Assembly: GCF_000485595.1 (NCBI RefSeq)
Contig: NW_014577602.1
Location: 263,014-296,468 of the forward strand
Direction: 5' to 3'
Length of the DNA stretch: 33,455 nt
DNA from: Priapulus caudatus
Lineage: Eukaryota > Priapulida > Priapulimorpha > Priapulimorphida > Priapulidae
Numbering within the stretch: position 1 is the first letter of the stretch; each line of letters starts with the position of its first letter. The position numbers and the translations under genes were made by a program. The notes beneath the pieces were generated by a model. The model ran no database searches, was not told the DNA's origin, and was given only the letters and a program-made list of their open reading frames with translations. Below, piece by piece: positions 1 through 9,290 of the stretch.

Positions 1-600
1 TTTTTAGTATGACCTCGTTCGTACACCATATTAGTGTTAGGGTTAGTGTTAGAGGTGTTAGAGTTAGAGTTAGTTTTAAAGTATACGTCAACTGTATCAC
101 GTGACTCTCACTCCACGCCCGGGGGATAGCAACACCCAAAAATGCGAGGCCTAGTGCTGCCACGTAGCGACCGTCCTTTTGAGCCATGCGAACGGGTTGT
201 GTGATTTTGTGTTATTTTCAGATTTTCTGTGGTTTCTTACCATTATCACTAGTAAGCTGCAGCACTTTTCTGCAATCCGTGTGCTTTTTTTTGTCCCTTT
301 ATAAGAGGGACTAGGGGACATATCTGAAATTTATAGCAAAGAGGAAACTGCACACATGATATGTAGCATTGTAGGCTACTCGCGTCGTATTCTCTTGTGA
401 CTGTTGACTGATGATCAATCAGCGTGAGTCATAATCATTGACATTGCATCAAGTAATCTTCTGTGAAAACACTAAAAAGTCGGACCATGTATATCATTAC
501 GGAATGTGAGACTGAGATGAGCCTGACTGGGTCAAAACCTGATATCAAATCAATCGTAATTTATGAGAACCGCTGCCGGTTTGCATTGTTACAGGTAAAT
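1..600. other. Window start, no gene seen
   Basis: I see no exon or RNA gene here. Bases 30-76 form a degenerate telomere-like tract (TTAGTG/TTAGGG/TTAGAG units). An 8-bp palindrome TCACGTGA, an E-box-type site, lies at 97-104. The rest is ordinary AT-rich spacer. Confidence 0.5.
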
Positions 601-624
601 ACCATACTCCATAGGCATAGGCAT

Positions 625-803
625 ACTAGTAATAGTAGTAGTAATACTAATGCTAGTAATAGTGCTATTACTATTAGGCCTACTACTACTACTACTAGTG
701 CTATTAGGCCTACTATTACTAGTATTAGTATTACTATTACTATTAGTATTAGGCCCTACTTACTATTAGTATTAGTATTAGCTATTACTATTAGTAGTAA
801 TTA
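625..803. repeat. ACT/ATT/TAG-rich simple repeat
   Basis: This is about 180 bp of degenerate trinucleotide and octanucleotide units (ACTATTAG, AGTATT, ACTACT), broken by several AGGCCTAC blocks. The open frame across it codes only for runs of Ser, Thr and Ile and is a by-product of the repeat. Confidence 0.8.
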
Positions 804-1024
804 AGTATAGTGACTAAAAACAAAGCAAGGCTTATTTATTGAAAATCAAACGTACGCTTTCCTTACTCTACCTACAATTTATTATGTTTGAATCGACAAA
901 CTCGAACTCAAAATCTGCCTTACCTAACATTGTACGAAATGGGATTTTAGTTTTACATATAGGCCTACACAAATTTGCAGAAACTGACTAAAAAAAGTAA
1001 AAACTAAAACCTACAATACAACAT

Positions 1025-1347
1025 GCTTTTGAAAGGCAGTGGCTACGGGTACAGTAGCCGTATCTTAATGTCTCGAGGCTACGGGTACGGGAGTCCATTC
1101 ACTTTCATACTTAACGAGACAAAGATGGCGGCGGTGGCGCCAGATTTCGAAATTTCGCCTTGGGAAATAAATTCACGATTTGAGAGTTTAGATGAGCTAG
1201 AACCCTAACCCTAACCCTAAACCTAACCCTAACCATAACCCTAAACCTAACCCTAACCCTAATCCTAACCATAATCCTAACCCTAACGCCAAAAAGGGGC
1301 TTCAACGACCGACGGCTACCGTACCCGTAGCCACTGCGCTTTTGAAA
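1025..1347. mobile_element. hAT-like non-autonomous inverted-repeat element with telomere-like core
   Basis: The ten bases GCTTTTGAAA occur at 1025-1034 and again at 1338-1347 and look like a target-site duplication. Between them the ends are inverted copies starting GCAGTGGCTACGGGTAC, with one mismatch in about 25 bp. A second copy of GGCTACGGGTAC lies just inside the left end. No transposase is present. A duplication of about 8-10 bp and a CAGTG-type end fit hAT elements, but the class is my inference. Confidence 0.65.
1200..1287. repeat. Interstitial telomere-like array (CCCTAA)n
   Basis: About 14 units of CCCTAA with variants (AACCTAA, ACCATAA, AATCCTAA) sit inside the inverted-repeat element at 1025-1347. 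The variants show an aged internal array, not a chromosome end. Confidence 0.85.
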
Positions 1348-1658
1348 AGATTTCCTCAACACTAAAGTCACTATAGCTTGCTGGGAACCTGAAATACCTG
1401 TGCACATAGATATCGTATAAAAAACTTATATGTGGCACTATGCAATACAGTTTGTGGCATTATAATTAAGACTTGGACACTCCATTGTTTTTATTCACTC
1501 CTGATAGTACACTGTCACTGTTTCCGGAGCACCGCTCTACTGTGCATGTACGGCTCGTGCGCAGTGCATACCAGTCTAAAGATACCGAGCGCCGCGCTGC
1601 ATTTACATTGATCGCACAACAGGCTAAGTGCATTATCTGTTTTATAATAATAATTGAA

Positions 1659-1955
1659 AATAAATAGTAAGTCTAGATCACGAAAATTTATTTCAATTCC
1701 GAACGTCAAAACAAACACATTTACAGTTTAGTAAATTGCTTCACACACAATTAACAGTATGTCTAGATAAATAGTCTAGAAAATAAATAGTAAGGCTAGA
1801 TCTCGAAAATTTATTCAAGTCCCGAAAGTCAAGAACAAACACATTTACAGTTGATTAAATTGCGACACACACTAACAATTTAACAGTAAGTCTAGATAAA
1901 CAGTAGATAAATAGTCTAGAAAATCAATAGTAAATATACATCTCGAAAATTTCAG
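1659..1955. repeat. Tandem repeat, unit about 125-135 bp, 2.3 copies
   Basis: Units begin near 1659, 1780 and 1920 with AAATAAATAGTAAGTCTAGA or a close variant, followed by CTCGAAAATTTATT. Each full unit also carries ACAAACACATTTACAGTT. Identity is good between units 1 and 2, and the third is cut short. Confidence 0.75.
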
Positions 1956-2066
1956 TTTGATGCTTAATTATTGTAAATGTTAACATAATTGCGAGCGTGC
2001 AATATGACTTTTTTGGCGCACTTTTTTACACAGTTTGGCGTGCATTATAACAACAACAACGGCGTG

Positions 2067-2089
2067 TCACGTGACGCGTTTTGACCAAT
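2067..2089. promoter_or_regulatory. Possible promoter elements upstream of NKRF-like copy A
   Basis: The palindrome TCACGTGA (2067-2074) is followed by a CCAAT box (2085-2089). The same TCACGTGA lies upstream of copy C at 16058-16065. These are sequence motifs only, and their distance from the start codon (about 800 bp) makes promoter function uncertain. Confidence 0.3.
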
Positions 2090-2318
2090 CATGATGCATA
2101 AAATATCCGAGCCATTTTATAAATGACCATAACTAAGGTAGTAAGGACAGGAACTGAAGGGTAGATTAGACCACCAAAAAAAGATAACTATTGGTTGACG
2201 GTGACAGTAAAAATTTTGTACGAAGAGAAAAGTTCCAAGATTACACTATTTCAGCAGAAATTACAAATTCTCGACGCTAAATTAAATAGGCCATTGTAAG
2301 TTTCTATCTCAAATTGCT

Positions 2319-2480
2319 GTACCTTTCCTGTCCTTATAGTTGTAGCCTTGTAGGTAACAAATCGAAAACGATTGCTATTATTATATCTATAGAGCTATTG
2401 GCTGTGCCTTTCCTGTCCTTATGGTTGTAGGTAACAAGTCGAAAACCATTGCTATTGTTAGTTCTATAGAGCCTGGGTAC
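2319..2480. repeat. Two-copy tandem repeat, unit about 80 bp
   Basis: The block CCTTTCCTGTCCTTAT occurs at about 2322 and 2407. Both are followed by GTTGTAG, GTAACAA, TCGAAAAC, ATTGCTATT and TCTATAGAGC. The second unit is slightly shorter. The inverse AAGGACAGGA also occurs near 2143. Confidence 0.7.
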
Positions 2481-2869
2481 TGAACTTCACGTGTAATGCA
2501 CATTAGTCTAGCTAAGCGACTTTCTTCATTAACTCTTTGCCCCTTGGATTTTTGGGATGGAGAAATTTCCAGATGTTTGCACCATGATTTTATAAGAATG
2601 TAGCTGGTACAAGTGCTACCTGTTGTGTTATAAAGAAAAAATAACATGTTTGCATTGATCAATGGTTAATGAAAAAAAATAATCACATCTAATTTATAAT
2701 ATTTAAATGTTGTGTACTGATGGGCTTGCTGTTGGGAAATTGTGACTATGGCAGCCAAACTCTTCTAATTCCAGTCTCAATATTACTAAAACTGAATTAG
2801 CGTGATGTTTTAATTGTGGTGATGTTGTGTTGTTTAGCTTAGCCAACAAAGCTAACCACAACAGATACA

Positions 2870-3033
2870 ATGGCTGATGACAGATGGGTGGAACGCTGCA
2901 GACTGGAGCATGAAAGCAGTGAAACGTGGGCGAAGAAACGGCGCTTTCTGCTCGCATACTGTCATCGATTAAAAAAAGATCGGTTACTCTGGCTTGCGCA
3001 AGTATACGTCAACATTAGGGAAAAACACGCAAG
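2870..3033 (+). CDS. NKRF: Copy A exon X1, first part of XTBD (XRN2-binding) domain
   Basis: Begins MADDRWVERCRLEHESSETW. The spacing of ESSETWAKKR, FLLAY, DRLLWLAQ and VYVNI matches the XTBD domain of NKRF, CDKN2AIP and CDKN2AIPNL. It ends phase 2 at a GTAAAG donor. Compared with copy C, the family motif LGC just before the splice is replaced by EKHA. A likely 5'UTR splice acceptor lies 30-40 bp upstream. Upstream sequence is alignable with that of copy C, which supports the ATG at 2870. Confidence 0.8.
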
Positions 3034-3529
3034 GTAAAGAGTACTACAAAAAACTCACATCTTTTGATGATGGTAAAAATGGGTGATTATTGAATATTAA
3101 ATTTACTATTGACATCAGTATCTTATAACAAGTGTTCCAGAGTGACAGTCTTAATTCATCTTATGGTCTGTGGCAGTGGTGGAGCAAGAGATGAGTTCTT
3201 ATTTGTTTAATGTCTCGGCCACACTAGCCCCACGGGGTGACGGTGCTCAGGGGATTTGGAAAGTCACAAAGTTAAAAATTATCAACAAGTTCCAGTTGAT
3301 TCACAGAACCCTCATTTGCATCTGTAGACCCAACCAGCTAAACTTAGTTCTACTTTTAAAACAACATTCAAGTCCAGATTTCAGGAGAGTATCAACTGAA
3401 AAGATCGGTCAGAGACATAGTAGCTGTTAGTTGTATGAAATGTAACAAAATTTATTCAAAGTATACGTAATCTGATTATGTTTACAATCTGCAATACTGA
3501 TCTCCTGTTCCTAAGAACTAGATATCTCA

Positions 3530-3974
3530 TACCCCGTACAGATTGCAAATTTGATACCACATCAAACTAGTCCGGGCCTGGTGCAGGCCACATTTTTGCA
3601 GTGTGTACACGCTATCCTGCTCTAAATATGCGCTAGTCCAGACCAATCTGGCCCCGTAAATGAAGGTGGGCCCAGCCAGCTTAGAAGCAGGTTAACTTGC
3701 CCCGCACTTCAACTGTGTGTGTACGCAATGTGGTGCCAGGCGCGAATCAGATTTTGCGATACGCATGCGCATAGCCTTACTTAGGTCACATAAAAGTACA
3801 GTAGGTGTCTGCTGAACGACGTAACAAGCTAAACTGCGCATGCACAGTCAACCCGTGCCAACCTAGCACGCTTCAGAATTTTGCGCCTGTACGCTACGAT
3901 TTAACGTGTGCAAGGCGTGCGTGTGGCCAGGACTAGTTTGATGTGGGATCAAATTTTGCAGTTTGTACGGGGTA
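3530..3974. mobile_element. Inverted-repeat element (MITE-like) with TA flanks in copy A intron 1
   Basis: The ends are inverted copies of about 48 bp beginning CCCCGTACA and running through CACATCAAACTAGTCC, with a few mismatches. TA dinucleotides flank both ends (3530-3531 and 3973-3974). The homologous introns at 9204-9669 and 16538-17002 lack the element and run straight from GAACTAG to the AGCAC/AGCAT block, so they act as empty sites. There is no coding capacity. TA flanks suggest a TA-targeting DNA transposon, which is inference. Confidence 0.8.
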
Positions 3975-4136
3975 CCAGTGTGAGTAGCACATCGGTGTCA
4001 TTGGCACAAACTGGAACCATTGGGCCTACTACAGTTCTTGATTCCCCCCCCCCTCTAAAAATGTGCTAGTGTGCTTAACTCGAAACACAATCTGCATTGT
4101 AAATTACTTCTAATAACTACTAATATTTGACTGCAG

Positions 4137-4353
4137 CTATCCTAAGGAGTTGATGGATGAGGTTGCTGCATTGGCAGCTGGCCTTGGTCAACTGTTCCCA
4201 AATGAACAGCCAGCTTCTAGGAACCGCGATATGAACAACCAGCCAGCCTCTAGGAACCGGGAAATGAACAACCAGCCAGCTTCTAGGAACCGCGATATGA
4301 ACAACCAGCCAGCCTCTAGGAACCGAATATACAGATGGCAATCGTTTCTATAA
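4137..4353 (+). CDS. NKRF: Copy A exon X2L, truncated, with expanded 11-aa repeats
   Basis: A TTTGACTGCAG acceptor opens the frame SYPKELMDEVAALAAGLGQ, which completes the XTBD helix bundle. It is followed by QPASRNRDMNN repeated about four times. The equivalent exon of copy C has one PAWRNRDPNEQQ motif and continues for 40 more residues to a donor. Here homology stops at about 4342, and the last codons plus TAA (4351-4353) come from a dispersed repeat. No splice donor is retained. Confidence 0.7.
4199..4325 (+). repeat. 33-bp coding tandem repeat (QPASRNRDMNN), about 4 units
   Basis: Four units of 33 bp are present, the last cut short. Units 1 and 3 share GCTTCTAGGAACCGCGATAT. Units 2 and 4 share GCCTCTAGGAACCG. 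The pattern suggests one 33-bp duplication followed by a 66-bp duplication. The repeat keeps frame. Confidence 0.85.
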
Positions 4354-4443
4354 TGTACGCCGATGGTTGCTCAATTAAAACTGACTTCTTCTTACTCACT
4401 CATTTGTGTCCTTTTTTGTGGTGAGCTACAGGACACTTTCATT
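4343..4443 (-). repeat. Dispersed repeat of about 100 bp, inverse of 25361-25467
   Basis: On the minus strand this runs from AATGAAAGTGTC through GTAGCTCACCACAAAAA and GGACACAAATGAGTGAG to CATTATAGAAACG. The same sequence with few mismatches and one small insertion lies on the plus strand at 25361-25467. It interrupts copy A exon X2L and abuts the LINE fragment. It may be the tail of that LINE or a separate short element. Confidence 0.75.
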
Positions 4444-5432
4444 TGTAGATAGGAGTTACCCGAGCTTCTTTCATTGCACTGGGAAAATTGCTTTCCGCAA
4501 ACATCTTATTTACAGACATGGTTAGGTGACCTGAAAAAGAAGGCTTAATAATTTTCAAAATTTTTATGGAAATGTTGTCTAGACCCGTGGCTTGACTGTT
4601 ACCTGTACTTCTCTGAACGTACGTACATCGCTGATATGTACTTCTCTACCTGTGTCACAGACACAGGCTTAAAAGTGAACACTCCCTTATTTTACTGAGG
4701 CTGGGTTGGTCTTCAACTTCCTGTTCGGTCAAGTTGCGACCAATGTCCTTGGCCACTTTAGAGAAATATTTATTAAATATATTACACACAGTTTTTTGAT
4801 CAGTCACTACAGCATCATTCTCGACAAGAAATATATCCTGTCCGCCACATGAGTTTTTGCTAAGGAACGGCTTAATGGTGGGCCAAAAGTCCTTGGATGT
4901 TGGCCCTCCTAGCTGTGCACCTTTCAAAGAAATAGTCTCGTATTGCTGCCCTCTTCATAGAGGTGACTTTGTTACGTTGTTTCCTGAACTTTTCGAAGTT
5001 TTTGTTTGTTCTAGATCTTTCGAAAGTTCTGTGAAGTTTCTTCTTATAGTTTATTGCCTTTCTTAGCGCTCCGTTCATGAAGGGAGCTTTCGCTATCTTC
5101 CGTTTACGTTTTTTGAACGGAATATGCTCGTGTATGGTCTCAGCAAGTAGCTTATCCAGCATGCATCGTCTTCATCGTCGAAAATATCGGCCACATGCAA
5201 GGGTGCGGATGCGATGTTGCGGTTTAGTTCACATTTGTCCAAATTTTTGAAGCTACGGTAGAAGTGTTTCCTTTCTGATGTAGGCTGAAGTGTCATCCTC
5301 ATAACACTAGCCACTAGTCGGTGAACATCACTGAGGCCAATATCAACTACCAGGGTTCTGTTAAAGGACATTGGTTTGTTCGTCAAGATGACATCGACCA
5401 ATGATGGATCACTATTTTTGGTGAAACACGTG
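4441..5432 (-). mobile_element. LINE (non-LTR retrotransposon) fragment, endonuclease end to start of reverse transcriptase
   Basis: On the minus strand, SLVDVILTNKP, VVDIGLSDVHRLV and later linker residues match the C-terminal part of an APE-type endonuclease. A basic linker follows (NYKKKLHRTFERSRTN), then FNKYFSKVAKDIG, then ATGLDNISIKILK and MKEARVTPIYK, which are the start of a reverse transcriptase domain. At least three frame shifts and an in-frame stop break it. It is cut on both sides, by a minisatellite at 5426-5500 and a dispersed repeat at 4343-4443. It resembles CR1/Jockey-type LINEs, but the clade is not certain. It is dead. Confidence 0.85.
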
Positions 5433-5500
5433 TACGTGCGTGTACGTGCGTGTACCCGCGTGTACGTGCATGTATCTCCGTGTACCCGCGTGTACGTATT
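5426..5500. repeat. 10-bp minisatellite CGTGTACGTG
   Basis: About seven units of CGTGTAC(G/C)(T/C)G and close variants lie between the LINE fragment and copy A exon D2. Alternating purine-pyrimidine content is high. Confidence 0.85.
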
Positions 5501-5532
5501 TTAAAAGCCATGTGACATTTACCTATGCACAG

Positions 5533-5779
5533 ACAAATTAAAGGAACCTAAGCTGGGCAAGAGGGCAGCAAAAATGCAGTCTTCAGTTGAGGCAAAGAGA
5601 GTGCACGTTGATGAGAAAGTACACGTACCTGGTCTGATCGTGTTAGAACCAGAATGCTTCAATGGATCCATCAACGATGTATCGATTCTGCAGAACTCTG
5701 TTACTGCAAGTCACTTAAAGATGGAATGCTATCACAGGCTGCTGGTTGAACAGCATTCTCGCCGCAACCCAGTCTACAG
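5533..5779 (+). CDS. NKRF: Copy A exon D2, dsRNA-binding region
   Basis: The acceptor CTATGCACAG leads into KLKEPKLGKRAAK, then VHVPGLIVLEPECFNG, NSVTASHLKMECYH and NPVYR, ending phase 2 at GTGAAT. It aligns along its length with copy C D2 (19332-19587) and is 9 bp shorter. The in-frame ATG at 5574 would start a 318-aa product if transcription began near here. Every codon up to the acceptor is open. Confidence 0.8.
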
Positions 5780-6211
5780 GTGAATAGCGTAATACGTTTC
5801 TACAGGGTCATCATCTACTAGTTGCATGAATCTGATCAAATAAATAAAATCTGATAAAGCTGATAAATCTGCGTAAAGTGCAAAGAATCTACATGAATAT
5901 ATGTGTAAAGATAATGTCTAGAATTGTATAGATGTGTAGCCTACGTGCTGGTAGACCCTTCTAAATACATTATGACCATATCACAATCTCGGTATTTCTA
6001 TCGTCAGTCATTGTAGGTAGTCATTGGTGGGGTTATGCTTGTATTTTAATATGTATAAGTATGAAAGTAGTTCATCATTAGAGAGCATTCATCACCAGGT
6101 GGCAAGACTGAATATGCTTGGAAATTCACTTTCCTTGTTAAATGTTTTGAAATTAAAGAGCTCCTATCATCTAAGCTATAAGTGTTTTATCCGTGGCATT
6201 ATTCATTAAAG
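5780..6211 (+). other. Copy A intron D2-D3
   Basis: The first 60 bp align with the copy C intron at 19588 onward (GTGAATAGC, TTTCTACAG, CATGAA). No inserted element is seen, and no other gene. Confidence 0.6.
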
Positions 6212-6335
6212 GTGTCGGGTGATGATTGACAACAAGGTCGTCTCTGAAGCTACCGGTCCATCGAAGCCTGGAGCCAAGGAACTCGCATGCAAACTCGCCT
6301 TGGATACACTCAGGAAAACTCATCCAGTCATTAAG
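6212..6335 (+). CDS. NKRF: Copy A exon D3, end of dsRNA-binding domain
   Basis: It encodes CRVMIDNKVVSEATGPSKPG followed by AKELACKLALDTLRKTHPVIK. The GPSKPGAKE..A...AL..L pattern is the beta-3/alpha-2 half of a dsRNA-binding fold. It is 124 bp, exactly as in copy C, and ends in phase 0 at GTTGGG. Confidence 0.85.
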
Positions 6336-7208
6336 GTTGGGAAAAGTAGCATGTAAAAAGTTGTAGCCGCTATTTAGGAAAGCATAGCATCGATACTTTA
6401 TAGGCAGTTTAGATAGCATTAAATAGCATAACATTAGAAGTACATAATTCAGAAAGGATTATGACTCACTCAAAACATGAAAATTAAACTTTTGCATGCC
6501 TTATCATTTATATATATGATTTATTGTGTAAAATTTCAACAAAAATTGTATTGTCTATCCAACTTGCACTTAACATTTCGTTGTAAATATACCTCTTATT
6601 ATGAAGATGTAATTTTGAAAGTCAGGCATGATTTTAGGCTTTCGTCTAGTGTTGTCACAGGCTAGTCGGCTTTCGTCTAGTGACTGTGTTGTCATGCTGT
6701 GATGTAAAACACTTAAGATTTCTGATGACACCAGGCATTGGCAAGGTTAGGCAGGGATACCATAACAACAATTATTTAAATTAAAACAAACTATGTTTCA
6801 GTCAACGAAGCCAACAGAAACGAGCAATGTTTATCAAACAGAGAATTAGTTTAAAGAATTTAGAGCACTTATACAGACTCTAGACCCAGTAATTAGACCT
6901 AGTGGTTAGAGTCAGTGGTCAGATGCATTACTTACATAATGCGTGGTGGTGGGGGGGGGGGGGTCACCGTATACACAGTGTAGTATGTAGTGTATGAGTC
7001 AACATAGATAGGGACAGTATAAGCATAACAGTAGTTGTGCTGCATATACGATGTGCATGTGAGTCGGTGTTATTTTCTCTGATTCAGTGATTCTCAACAC
7101 TTGGTCTACGAAACATCGCAGTCATATTTAAGGAGGATGTCATGCCATCCATGCGCTTGTGGCAAATGTAGTCGCAAAAGCCAGCATAACAACACATTTA
7201 CCTTTCAG
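6336..7208 (+). other. Copy A intron D3-G
   Basis: The sequence near 6358-6420 aligns with copy C and shows the empty site for the element at 20346-20710. A short direct repeat GGCTTTCGTCTAGTG lies near 6637 and 6668. A run of 14 G lies at about 6950-6963. The last 55 bp before the acceptor are also conserved in copy C. Confidence 0.6.
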
Positions 7209-7359
7209 GTTCACGATGCAGCAAATATTCCAAACGTGTTCTTGTCAGACCTGAAGAGTTCGGAACAAACCGATCGCTTGGGGTCAAACAATATAGGCAT
7301 GAAGATGTTACAGAATATGGGATGGACCGGAGGAGGCATTGGAAAAAAAGGAAGTGAAG
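7209..7359 (+). CDS. NKRF: Copy A exon G, G-patch domain (intact)
   Basis: It reads VHDAANIPNVFLSDLK, then NNIGMKMLQNMGWTGGGIGK. This is the G-patch signature (G, hydrophobic pairs, MGW, GGGIGK) that in NKRF-type proteins engages the helicase DHX15. The length is 151 bp, starting phase 0 and ending phase 1. The sister exon in copy C is one base longer and out of frame. Confidence 0.9.
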
Positions 7360-7708
7360 GTACAGCTCGACTACGGACAAGTGTCAGTTTAGATTTTACC
7401 AAATCTTTTCGTTGTAGCGTGATCTATGTGAACAGTATGTGTGGGTAGCAACCCACGTGAATAACTTGCGACAGACTGCACGCGAGAGAGAATATTTTAC
7501 CTCGCATTCCTGCTGTATATTCACTTATTTTATTTCGTTTAATGCAATGTTCAGAACCCCGACGTCTTTGCTTGATATTACGCTTGTAGCACGTTAACTC
7601 TCGAGCTACGAATGTTATTTTATCTCAATTGTTTTTTATATTTTATTTATATTTTATTATTAAACAATGATATAATTTGTATAATAATAATATGTTTACT
7701 GTTCACAG
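7360..7708 (+). other. Copy A intron G-R1
   Basis: AT-rich intron; GCTTGTAGCACGTTAACTCT (about 7583) is shared with copy C at 22024. It has an extra segment of about 170 bp relative to copy C and no recognisable element. Confidence 0.6.
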
Positions 7709-7940
7709 GCATCAAGGATCCAATAACTGTACATGACATATACCAGGGACATAGGGGGCTAGGCCATGTGGGTTCCAGCACCAAACTGCTAGCAAAGGGA
7801 GTTAAGAAGCTGCTCACCGATTACATACAGTCATATGAAGAGAATGATCTTGTGTTTTCCTTGGAGCTCTCGAAGGATGAGAGAGAGTTGGTTCGCCAGG
7901 CTGCTCAGAAGTTGGGACTGAAAAGCCAAACCAAGAACAG
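7709..7940 (+). CDS. NKRF: Copy A exon R1, first half of R3H domain
   Basis: It encodes IKDPITVHDIYQGHRGLGH, then SLELSKDERELVRQAAQ and KLGLKSQTKNR. The R3H core R-x3-H reads RELVR here, so the histidine that names the domain has become arginine. Copy C keeps RELVH. Four residues near the splice (NKDG in copy C) are also missing. It ends phase 2 at GTGCTG. Confidence 0.85.
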
Positions 7941-8027
7941 GTGCTGTGTACTTGGCATTGTTCAGGCATGGGCAAATGTTTATAGCAGAAATGAGCATAC
8001 GTTTTGTGTTATGCAACAGTTTAAAAC

Positions 8028-8733
8028 TTAAGGATACTCTCAAGGTTTTAGGGAAATTTTTACCGATTTCTCATTTTCAACTTTATTCGATGGCTAACAC
8101 TATGTGCCAGTTGTGTACATGCTCATTTCTCTATATAACGGTACATGTGAACTGTCAGAGCGTTTTGCTTGCCCGCGTACATGTGTAGTGAGCCGCGGCT
8201 GACATCAGAAAAACGCTCATTTCTCCATTCCAATTTCTGACTTAGTAGTCGATGTATAAATGGATATTTCTCTGTGATTACAACTTGGAATAATTTAATT
8301 TTACACTCGTTTTAATGGTAACATATTGCTGTAAAAAAGTGCGTCAGGGATCGTTATTAAGTGCCGTATTTTATTAGTTACGTCTCTTTATTCGCAAAAA
8401 TTTTAAATTCAAACGTGCGACTTGAATTTTAGGCAGTTTTTTTAATTTTTCTCGGTAAATATGAAACTTAAAGAAAAATTCTGATGCTCTATTTTGGTAC
8501 ATATTGTGCTTAACATGTGGCGAAAATTTTGTATCCTCACTCTTTCTGGTATTTGAGAAATATCCAAAATACCATTTTTACCAGGTGCTGGAAATTTCAT
8601 GAATTTTTTTGCCTTGAGCATAGAGATATATCTCCTCTATAAATAAAACAAGTGATTGATTCGATTCATTCGTCAATAAACGTTTAATCTTTATTAGAGC
8701 AATACCCGTGCAAAAGGTTGAGAGTATCCTTAA
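8028..8733. mobile_element. piggyBac-like non-autonomous element with TTAA ends in copy A intron R1-R2
   Basis: TTAA at 8028-8031 and 8730-8733 flanks inverted ends GGATACTCTCAA. The copy C intron at 22381-22721 lacks this segment and aligns on both sides. Length is about 700 bp, with no transposase reading frame. TTAA target and short inverted ends are the piggyBac pattern; the assignment is inference. Confidence 0.75.
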
Positions 8734-9046
8734 CCTATTATGTTCTTATCCTATATGTGTTAAAGCCCCCGTATATCAGCTTCGTGAAATTCTGTGCATT
8801 TTCTGTGCATGCACCCACTCACACACCCACAAACTCTACATTATAGAGGATGTAAAATCATTGTAAACGAGAAGTGTATAACTCGGTCCATTACAAATAT
8901 ATCTGCTCTTCATTATAAGTGTCAACTAACACAGTCTCGATAGAGTGTGGCACTCTCTCCCCACCCCTCATTGCTTACACGCGCAGATAATCACATCTCT
9001 TCACAGAGATTCCTGCGTGCTTAATGTTGACACGTATTCTGCTCAG

Positions 9047-9290
9047 GTATCTAACCATAAAGAGAAAGCAGCACCCCACCGAGATCCTGCACCAGCTGGT
9101 GGTCAATGGAGGGCGCTACGGTCGCTACGAGCTCATCTCGAAAGCTGGGGGGGAGTCACAGGCATTGAACTACAAAGACAAGCTGGAATCGTTGTCAAAC
9201 AGGTTAGGATTAGGGCGTCAATATTTTTATCTTCAGGAATTTTGGCATCAAGATTCATTGAGGTTTGCTGTCGACATCACTATCTCATAA
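9047..9290 (+). CDS. NKRF: Copy A exon R2, end of R3H domain and C-terminus
   Basis: Acceptor GCTCAG opens RYLTIKRKQHPTEILHQLV and NGGRYGRYELISKA. The C-terminal part aligns with copy C R2 up to LESLSN (about 9202). There the copy C tail (SDDDVGQPAFGYVL) is replaced by an unrelated 27-residue tail to TAA 9288-9290. A donor-like AACAG/GTTAGG lies at the change, so an exon end at 9203 is possible. Confidence 0.75.

Larger units (their letters stand above)
2870..9290 (+). pseudogene. NKRF: NKRF-like gene copy A, disrupted in its first half
   Basis: The exons follow NKRF order: X1 2870-3033, X2L 4137-about 4342 (broken), D2 5533-5779, D3 6212-6335, G 7209-7359, R1 7709-7940, R2 9047-9290. Copy C shows that a whole exon (D1) and the end of X2L are missing here. 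A dispersed repeat (4343-4443), a LINE fragment (4441-5432) and a minisatellite occupy their place. Reading X1 into X2L gives only 126 aa before a TAA supplied by the repeat. Skipping X2L would join X1 to D2 out of phase. In contrast, D2 through R2 join in phase with no stop. From ATG 5574 they encode 318 aa, so an N-truncated protein is possible. NKRF family proteins act in the nucleolus on pre-rRNA with XRN2 and DHX15; that is family knowledge, not shown here. Confidence 0.75.

Noticed and set aside
463-804. 113-codon frame starting with GTG
   Set aside because: Mostly Ser/Thr/Ile from simple repeats; no domain.
1200-1287. Chromosome end or fusion point
   Set aside because: The array is short, degenerate and enclosed in an inverted-repeat element with a target duplication.
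4199-4325. CRISPR-like array
   Set aside because: The 33-bp units are contiguous coding repeats without unique spacers, in a eukaryotic exon.
7612-7708. Hydrophobic start of the 7612-8031 frame (LNCFLYFIYILLLNN)
   Set aside because: This is intron read before the R1 acceptor; the AT-rich DNA mimics a membrane segment.
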